Shown here: piece after piece, positions 8,153 to 12,175 of the stretch
How the letters are laid out: each line of letters opens with the position of its first letter
Numbering within the stretch: position 1 is the first letter of the stretch
NCBI GenBank assembly: GCA_030433225.1
Contig: JAUIMD010000020.1
Location: 1-12,175, forward strand
Reading direction: 5' to 3'
DNA: 12,175 nt
DNA from: Bacteroidia bacterium
GTDB lineage: Bacteria; Bacteroidota; Bacteroidia; Bacteroidales; UBA5342
Notes under the pieces: generated by a model
What the model saw: the letters and a program-made list of their open reading frames with translations, nothing else
What the model was told of the DNA's origin: nothing
Databases searched by the model: none
Made by a program: the position numbers and the translations under genes

Positions 8153-8199
8153 AGGTAGTAAATCCGGGGTAATATTTCTTTTAAGGCCGTATACTACCT
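8153..8199. repeat. 8-base perfect inverted repeat between cdd and the EamA gene
   Basis: AGGTAGTA (8153-8160) and TACTACCT (8192-8199) are exact reverse complements 31 bases apart. One arm lies in the cdd leader or promoter zone; the other ends 4 bases before the -33 element of the EamA promoter. Each promoter is thus preceded by TACTACCT in its own direction. This could be a pair of operator half-sites, but chance is not excluded. Confidence 0.35.
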
Positions 8200-8203
8200 C
8201 CGG

Positions 8204-8234
8204 TTTGAGAAACCATTCCTATTCCCTACTTTTG
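8204..8234 (+). promoter_or_regulatory. Consensus Bacteroidota promoter for the EamA transporter gene
   Basis: TTTG at 8204-8207, then exactly 19 bases, then TACTTTTG at 8227-8234. This matches the Bacteroidota housekeeping promoter TTTG-N19-TAnnTTTG at every fixed position. Transcription would start near 8241, giving a leader of about 16 bases before the ATG at 8257. Confidence 0.75.
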
Positions 8235-8256
8235 CAATTCACCAAAAAACACCTCC

Positions 8257-9153
8257 ATGTTCGCAACCTATTACGGTGAAATTGCAGCCCTGGTTACCGC
8301 CGTTTTCTGGACCATTACTGCCCTCGCATTTGAGGTGGCCACCAAAAGGGTGGGAACCTATTCGGTCAATCTCATTCGCCTGGTGTTTGCCTTTGTTTTT
8401 TTGGCCTTGTTAACGCGCATTACCCGCGGGCATTTTTTACCGGTGGATGCTACGGCGCACGCATGGGTGTGGTTGTCGGTATCCGGCGTTATTGGGTTTG
8501 TTTTGGGCGATTTGTTTTTGTTTGCTTCCTACCCCATAATCAGTTCGCGGGTGGCCATGTTAATAATGACACTGGTGCCCCCTATAACCGCCGTTTTAGG
8601 CTGGATGCTTTTGGACGAAGTGATGGGCATTAAACATATGTTGGGGATGCTGCTGGTGGTGGGGGGCATAGCGTTAACCATTTGGACCCGGCAGGAAGGA
8701 GAGCGCAAAATGAAATTGAATTATCCTTTAAAAGGACTTTTTTATGCCTTTTTAGGAGCGTTGGGGCAGGCCGGGGGGCTTATACTGAGTAAATTTGGCA
8801 TGGGAAGTTACGATGCGTTTGCTTCTACCCAAATTCGTATTATCAGCGGTTTGGTTGGATTTTTAGTTCTGGTAACCCTCCTGGGTAAGTGGGGCAATGT
8901 AGCACGTACGTTCAGCGACAAACAGGCCATGAAGGGCATTTCTGTCGGCTCATTCTTTGGGCCTTTTCTTGGGGTGTCATTCTCGTTAATTGCCGTGCAG
9001 CATGCGGTAGCCGGGGCTGCGTCTACGTTAATGTCCATTGTGCCGGTACTGATTTTATTCCCGGCATATTTTATTTTTAAGCAAAAAATAAGCCGGCGCG
9101 ATATTGTGGGCACCCTGGTGAGCTTTGGTGGCGTGGTGCTGTTTTTTATCTAA
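8257..9153 (+). CDS. EamA/DMT superfamily transporter (10 membrane segments)
   Basis: The product is a 298-residue inner-membrane protein. Two tandem EamA repeats are visible, about residues 5-146 and 158-298, each with around five hydrophobic helices. The inter-repeat linker is charged (RQEGERKMK, 145-153). Repeat 1 ends with the typical GWMLLDEVMG...LGMLLVVGGIAL pattern, and repeat 2 with PAYFIFKQKISRRDIVGTLVSFGG. DMT transporters of this type usually export amino acids, metabolites or drugs, but the substrate cannot be assigned. A consensus promoter lies directly upstream, and the exported hydrolase gene follows 24 bases after the stop with no terminator, so the two probably form an operon. 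There is no direct sign that they share a substrate. Confidence 0.92.
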   Translation: MFATYYGEIAALVTAVFWTITALAFEVATKRVGTYSVNLIRLVFAFVFLALLTRITRGHFLPVDATAHAWVWLSVSGVIGFVLGDLFLFASYPIISSRVAMLIMTLVPPITAVLGWMLLDEVMGIKHMLGMLLVVGGIALTIWTRQEGERKMKLNYPLKGLFYAFLGALGQAGGLILSKFGMGSYDAFASTQIRIISGLVGFLVLVTLLGKWGNVARTFSDKQAMKGISVGSFFGPFLGVSFSLIAVQHAVAGAASTLMSIVPVLILFPAYFIFKQKISRRDIVGTLVSFGGVVLFFI

Positions 9154-9177
9154 GTCTAAACATCTAAAAAAAATACA

Positions 9178-10092
9178 ATGAAACATTGGATTAGTTTATG
9201 TTTTCTGCTGGTGGCAGGAATTCAAATGAATGCGCAGGAACTTACCTTGCCGTTATGGACTGATGGCGTCCCAAATACCAAAGCATCCTCCAAAAGTGAG
9301 GTGCGCGATACGTCCCGGTCGTTGCACATCCGGTATGTCACAAATCCAACCATAACGGTTTATTTGCCAGAACCTACCGATGAGCCGGTTAAAGCCGTAA
9401 TTGTTTGCCCTGGAGGCGGTTACAGTAACCTTAGCTACCAAAAGGAAGGCATTGATGTGGCCAAAATGTTTCAGAAACAGGGCATTGCTGCCATTATTTT
9501 AAAGTATCGTTTGCCGGATGCCGATATGCAGCAAAACAAATCCATTGCGCCGTTGCAGGATGCACAACGGGCCTTGCGTGTGGTACGCGCTCATGCCGGT
9601 GAATGGAACCTGAATTCACAGCACATTGGCATTATGGGTTTTTCTGCCGGTGGACATTTTGCCTCTACCCTGGGCACCCATTTTAACCTGAACGTGTATG
9701 CTCCCGCCGATGAGGCCGATCAGCTTTCGGCACGCCCCGATTTTATGGTGCTGGTTTACCCGGTAATTTCCATGGAAAATGGGGTTACCCATAGGGGGTC
9801 GAGAGAAAACCTGCTGGGAAAGGAACCTACTGATTCGTTGGTGCAGCTGTTTACGAATTATCTGCAGGTAACGCCCCAAACGCCCCCCACCTTTTTGGTG
9901 CATTCGGGCGACGATAGAGCCGTGCCGGTTCAAAATAGTTTAAAATTTTACGAGGCATTGCTCGAAAATAAAGTGCCCGCCGAAATGCATGTTTTTCCGT
10001 CAGGAGGGCATGGCTACGGCCTGGCGAAAGGCAGAAAGCACCTGGAGCAATGGCCCGAAATTTTGGTGGATTGGGTGCAAAACCTGGAATAA
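9178..10092 (+). CDS. Exported alpha/beta hydrolase (esterase, acetylxylan-esterase-like)
   Basis: The product has 304 residues and a signal peptide (MKHWISLCFLLVAGIQMNA, cleavage near residue 19), so it acts in the periplasm or outside. The hydrolase fold is clear: oxyanion-type loop CPGGGYSNLSYQKEG (77-91), nucleophile elbow GFSAGGH (154-160, Ser156), acid in HSGDDRAVP (Asp246, three before VP) and His278 in SGGHGYGL. The CPGGGY and GFSAGGH blocks resemble the BD-FAE/Axe-type esterases of Bacteroidota that remove acetyl or feruloyl groups from polysaccharides. The N-terminal PLWTDGVPN block is also typical of that group. No glycoside hydrolase, SusC/D pair or sensor is nearby, so a polysaccharide substrate is not supported by context. 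It is probably cotranscribed with the EamA gene. Confidence 0.9.
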   Translation: MKHWISLCFLLVAGIQMNAQELTLPLWTDGVPNTKASSKSEVRDTSRSLHIRYVTNPTITVYLPEPTDEPVKAVIVCPGGGYSNLSYQKEGIDVAKMFQKQGIAAIILKYRLPDADMQQNKSIAPLQDAQRALRVVRAHAGEWNLNSQHIGIMGFSAGGHFASTLGTHFNLNVYAPADEADQLSARPDFMVLVYPVISMENGVTHRGSRENLLGKEPTDSLVQLFTNYLQVTPQTPPTFLVHSGDDRAVPVQNSLKFYEALLENKVPAEMHVFPSGGHGYGLAKGRKHLEQWPEILVDWVQNLE

Positions 10093-10123
10093 TTTGGGTT
10101 CCGTTAATCTTTTTCAGTTTCTT

Positions 10124-10157
10124 TTTGTTTAGTTAAAAGAGATTATTCTTAAACAAA
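10124..10157. repeat. 8-base perfect inverted repeat in the leader of the MerR/B12 regulator gene
   Basis: TTTGTTTA (10124-10131) and TAAACAAA (10150-10157) are exact reverse complements with an 18-base spacer, ending 4 bases before the ATG at 10162. The 69-base gap after the hydrolase gene contains no clean TAnnTTTG promoter; TATTCTTA at 10144 is a poor match. Its position suits autoregulation by the encoded repressor, as in other MerR-type genes, but the sequence is AT-rich and chance similarity is possible. Confidence 0.4.
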
Positions 10158-10161
10158 TAAC

Positions 10162-11028
10162 ATGGATCGCTTCTCCATTAAAGAAATTGAATTGCTTACC
10201 GGAATTAAAGCGCACACCCTGCGCATTTGGGAAAAACGCTATGGAATTGTTAAGCCCTTGCGCACCGACACCAACATCCGGTATTTTTCAAACGATCAGT
10301 TGCGAAAGATTTTAAACATTTCCACCCTGAATAAAGCGGGCCTTAAAATTTCGAAAATAGCCCGCCTGAACGAGGATGGCATTACGGCGGAAATAAAAAA
10401 GTTAGCGCGCCAAAACAATACCAATGTTTATTTTGACCGCCTCACGGTGTGCCTTTATCGTTTTGATGCAGCCGAATTTCACTCGGTGTATGCTGCGTGT
10501 GTTGAGCAATGGGGTACCTGGAAAACGATACACACCATACTTTTTCCGTTTTTAAATCACATTGGCATGCTGTGGGGGAGTAAGGAGATAATGCCCACTA
10601 ACGAACATTTTATTTCGAACCTGGTTCGGCAAAAAATATTTGGTGCCATTGATGCCTTGCCCGAGCCACCAGCGGGGGATAAACCGGTGGTGTTGTTTTT
10701 GCCCCAGCACGAAAACCATGAGCTGGGTTTGTTGTTTGCCTGTTATTATTTAAAGCGTAAGGGGGTGCGAACGATTTACCTGGGAAGCAATGTGCCGGAT
10801 ACGAGTTTGCTGGATACCATACAACAACTGCAGCCATCGGCTTTGGTAACCACCTTTTTTAAAGGATTTGGAAACGATCAGGTTTTGAATTACCTGCATG
10901 AGTGGACATCGGCCGCGGAGGACACTGCTGTTTACTTTTCAGGAAACGGCATACAGGTGGAGGGAGTTTCCTATCCGGACAAGTGTTACTACCTGGAAAA
11001 GGTAGAAGACCTGGAGTCCTATTTTTAA
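10162..11028 (+). CDS. MerR-family regulator with cobalamin-binding sensor domain (CarH/LitR type)
   Basis: The product has 288 residues in three parts. Residues 1-70 are a MerR winged helix: FSIKEIELLTGIKAHTLRIW, WEKRYGI, then the wing NIRYFSNDQLRKIL. Residues about 85-165 are the four-helix cap domain, with Trp138, nine residues, then Glu148-His149, the W-x9-EH signature of adenosylcobalamin light sensors such as Thermus CarH. Residues about 174-288 are the Rossmann-like cobalamin domain: ENHELG (184-189), a variant of DxHxxG with His186 as lower axial ligand, then SAL (226-228) and GNG (261-263) where SxL and GG are expected. CarH-type proteins bind DNA as tetramers in the dark and release it in light, often controlling carotenoid genes. 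Gly139 follows the Trp, where CarH has the His that ligates cobalt after photolysis. No carotenoid genes are in the window. An inverted repeat precedes the start. Confidence 0.9.
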   Translation: MDRFSIKEIELLTGIKAHTLRIWEKRYGIVKPLRTDTNIRYFSNDQLRKILNISTLNKAGLKISKIARLNEDGITAEIKKLARQNNTNVYFDRLTVCLYRFDAAEFHSVYAACVEQWGTWKTIHTILFPFLNHIGMLWGSKEIMPTNEHFISNLVRQKIFGAIDALPEPPAGDKPVVLFLPQHENHELGLLFACYYLKRKGVRTIYLGSNVPDTSLLDTIQQLQPSALVTTFFKGFGNDQVLNYLHEWTSAAEDTAVYFSGNGIQVEGVSYPDKCYYLEKVEDLESYF

Positions 11029-11073
11029 AACATTTTTTTTTACAATGTATTACCCTTCGGAAAAAACAAAAAG

Positions 11074-11460
11074 ATGAAACAATTTACCCTTTTGGCTGGT
11101 GCGCTATACGGAGCATTGTCGGTTGTTTTGGGGGCTTTTGGAGCCCATGCCCTTAAAAAAGTTTTGGATACAAATGCCCTGGCAAGCTTCGAAACCGGGG
11201 TAAAATACCAAATGTACCATGCGCTTGTGTTGCTGGTTATCGGGTATTTTTTTACGTTCACTACAAAAATAGAATATGCGGCTGCCTGGTGTTTTATAGC
11301 GGGCACGTTTTTGTTTTCGGGCAGTATTTACGTGTTATCCATGCAAAGCGCATGGCAGGCCAACCTTAAGTTTTTGGGCCCTGTAACCCCGCTTGGAGGT
11401 TTGCTTATGATTGTTGGCTGGGTTTTGCTGGCTGTTGTGGCTTTCCGTGTTGCCCGTTAA
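11074..11460 (+). CDS. DUF423 (YgdD-like) small membrane protein
   Basis: The product has 128 residues and four predicted membrane helices: about 5-25, 48-65, 70-90 and 100-125. The family blocks are clear: GALYGALSVVLGAFGAHALK at the N-terminus, FETGVKYQMYHALVLL in the middle, and FSGSIYVLSM plus GPVTPLGGLLMIVGW at the C-terminal end. The length is normal for the family. Its molecular function is not known, and neighbours give no clue. It follows the MerR/B12 regulator by 45 bases and may be cotranscribed with it. The TAA stop lies in a TTAA that also supplies the stop of the convergent 36-residue gene. Confidence 0.93.
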   Translation: MKQFTLLAGALYGALSVVLGAFGAHALKKVLDTNALASFETGVKYQMYHALVLLVIGYFFTFTTKIEYAAAWCFIAGTFLFSGSIYVLSMQSAWQANLKFLGPVTPLGGLLMIVGWVLLAVVAFRVAR

Positions 11461-11567
11461 TTGTCGCGTTTTTCAAAATCTTCCTTATTCTTGTCGTTAA
11501 TGCGTTTGGCAATAACGTAAATAAGTGCTGCGCCCAGCAATGTCCAAATAAGTATGGGAATAAGCAT
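11457..11567 (-). CDS. 36-residue single-pass membrane protein, unknown function
   Basis: A short open frame from the ATG at 11565-11567 to TAA at 11457-11459. The protein starts MLIPILIWTLLGAALIYVIA, one full-length hydrophobic helix, then a highly charged tail, KRINDKNKEDFEKRDN. Positive charge just after the helix suggests the N-terminus is outside and the tail in the cytoplasm. An in-frame TAA six codons upstream rules out a longer version. It begins 21 bases after the stop of the YbjQ gene on the same strand, so the two likely form an operon. It overlaps the convergent DUF423 stop by 4 bases. Membrane helix, charged tail, tight spacing and exact fit between two genes support real coding. 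I have the impression that similar small proteins occur in other Bacteroidota, but I cannot verify this here. Confidence 0.72.
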   Translation of the reverse strand: MLIPILIWTLLGAALIYVIAKRINDKNKEDFEKRDN

Positions 11568-11588
11568 GGTACTCAGGTATTAAAATAG

Positions 11589-11903
11589 TTAAGCCAGTTT
11601 TACGGCTGTTCCGTACGCGAGAATTTCGGATGCCCCCTGCGTAATTACTGAAGTTTGTAAGCGAACATTGATAATGGCATCCGCACCCAGGCGTTGGGCG
11701 TCCTGTTCCATGCGTTGCATGGCTTGTTCGCGCGATTCTGCCTGCAATTGCGTGTATTCTGAAATTTCACCTCCCACCAGGTTTTTTAATCCGGCAAAAA
11801 TGTCGCGCCCTACGTTACGCGCTCTTACGGTGCTTCCTCGTGCAATGCCTAAAATTTCTACAATTTGCTGGTTGGGAATGGTTTCTCCGGTGGTCAATAT
11901 CAT
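11589..11903 (-). CDS. YbjQ/UPF0145 family protein
   Basis: The product has 104 residues, the usual family length (about 105). Family blocks are MILTTGETIPNQQIVEILGI at the N-terminus, ARGSTVRARNVGRDIFAGLK (21-40), GGEISEYT (44-51), then AMQRMEQDAQRLGADAIINV (61-80) and the final strand ILAYGTAVKL. The family is cytoplasmic and oligomeric. It is sometimes called 'heavy-metal-binding', but no cysteine or histidine is present here, so metal binding is not supported and the role is unknown. An exact TAnnTTTG element lies upstream, and the 36-residue membrane protein gene follows 21 bases downstream. Confidence 0.95.
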   Translation of the reverse strand: MILTTGETIPNQQIVEILGIARGSTVRARNVGRDIFAGLKNLVGGEISEYTQLQAESREQAMQRMEQDAQRLGADAIINVRLQTSVITQGASEILAYGTAVKLA

Positions 11904-11942
11904 TTGCTTTGTTTTTTGATGTTGGTGCTAAAAAGTATCCAC

Positions 11943-11950
11943 CAAAGGTA
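11943..11950 (-). promoter_or_regulatory. Candidate -7 promoter element for the YbjQ gene
   Basis: Read on the minus strand, this is TACCTTTG, an exact TAnnTTTG match. Transcription would start near 11936, about 33 bases before the ATG at 11903. T-rich sequence lies directly upstream, but no -33 TTTG at 19 bases is seen. Confidence 0.5.
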
Positions 11951-11988
11951 CAAAAAACGGGAGCAATTAAGGCTTGCAGCAACGCGGT

Positions 11989-12175
11989 TTACAGGTTCCA
12001 CTCGTTGTAAAACTGGTCGAGAAATTGCAGCATAAACGCATGGCGCTCTTCGGCCATACGCTTGCCGGTTTGGGTATGCATGCCTTCTTTTAAGCGCAAA
12101 AGTTTTTCGTAAAAATGATTGATGCTGGGAGCCGTACTTTTGCCATAGTCCTCCTTGGAGTGGTATTGAGCGGGA
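11989..12175 (-). CDS. HD-domain phosphohydrolase, C-terminal 61 residues, cut by the right edge
   Basis: The minus-strand frame enters from the right edge and stops with TAA at 11989-11991. Its 61 residues include GKSTAPSINHFYEKLLRLKE, then MHTQTGKRMAEERHAFMLQF and FLDQFYNEW at the end. This tail is typical of the bacterial HD-domain proteins related to E. coli YedJ and B. subtilis YpgQ, metal-dependent phosphohydrolases thought to act on nucleotides. The HD metal-binding motifs lie in the missing N-terminal part and cannot be checked. The gene ends 85 bases before the ATG of the YbjQ gene on the same strand, with a candidate promoter in between, so YbjQ is probably transcribed separately. 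Confidence 0.8.
   Translation of the reverse strand, partial: PAQYHSKEDYGKSTAPSINHFYEKLLRLKEGMHTQTGKRMAEERHAFMLQFLDQFYNEWNL

Noticed and set aside
11030..11048. Short inverted repeat ACATT/AATGT with a T-run after the regulator gene
   Set aside because: The arms are only five bases, the T-run is inside the loop rather than after the stem, so it does not resemble a terminator.
11589..11903. Heavy-metal-binding function for the YbjQ protein
   Set aside because: The translated protein contains no Cys or His, so the family nickname is not supported by residues here.
1..12175. CRISPR array, tRNA, rRNA, insertion sequence, phage or toxin-antitoxin and defence genes
   Set aside because: I saw no regularly spaced repeats, transposase or integrase motifs, tRNA-like folds or defence-family proteins; the genes are typical core and envelope genes.

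Overview
The window looks like ordinary chromosome of a Bacteroidota bacterium, probably a gliding or T9SS-bearing member of the Cytophagia/Flavobacteriia side. It carries a PorU-type type IX secretion sortase and a GldB-like lipoprotein. Several starts are preceded by the Bacteroidota promoter pattern (TTTG, about 19 bases, TAnnTTTG) rather than by Shine-Dalgarno sequences. No phage, transposon, CRISPR array, tRNA or rRNA is visible. The assignment rests on gene content and promoter style, not on a marker gene.

Layout. 1-2549 (minus) is the N-terminal 849 codons of porU, running off the left edge. 2796-3188 is a small membrane-anchored protein conserved in Bacteroidota, function unknown. 3282-5169 is a two-gene overlapping unit: an LpxH-like metallophosphoesterase and a GT-B glycosyltransferase. 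It converges on gdhA (5177-6514, minus). gldB (6643-7650) is divergent from gdhA and ends in a 4-base overlap with the convergent cytidine deaminase gene cdd (7647-8129, minus). 8257-10092 holds an EamA/DMT exporter and an exported alpha/beta hydrolase. 10162-11028 is a MerR regulator with a cobalamin-binding sensor of the CarH/LitR type. 11074-11460 is a DUF423 membrane protein. On the minus strand follow a 36-residue single-pass membrane protein (11457-11567), a YbjQ family protein (11589-11903), and the last 61 residues of an HD-domain phosphohydrolase (11989 to the right edge). No gene-free stretch exceeds 300 bases; the longest is 2550-2795.

How the genes relate. Most are housekeeping or envelope genes in short units and form no single pathway. 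PorU and GldB belong to secretion and gliding; the phosphoesterase and glycosyltransferase probably act on envelope lipid or glycan. Packing is tight: three convergent pairs end within -4 to +7 bases of each other.

I see no undescribed multi-gene system. The items most worth a second look are the CarH-like regulator, which keeps the W-x9-EH light-sensing signature but has Gly where the light-state His ligand would be, with an inverted repeat in its leader; the 36-residue membrane protein; and the CCxxHxxC motif protein.
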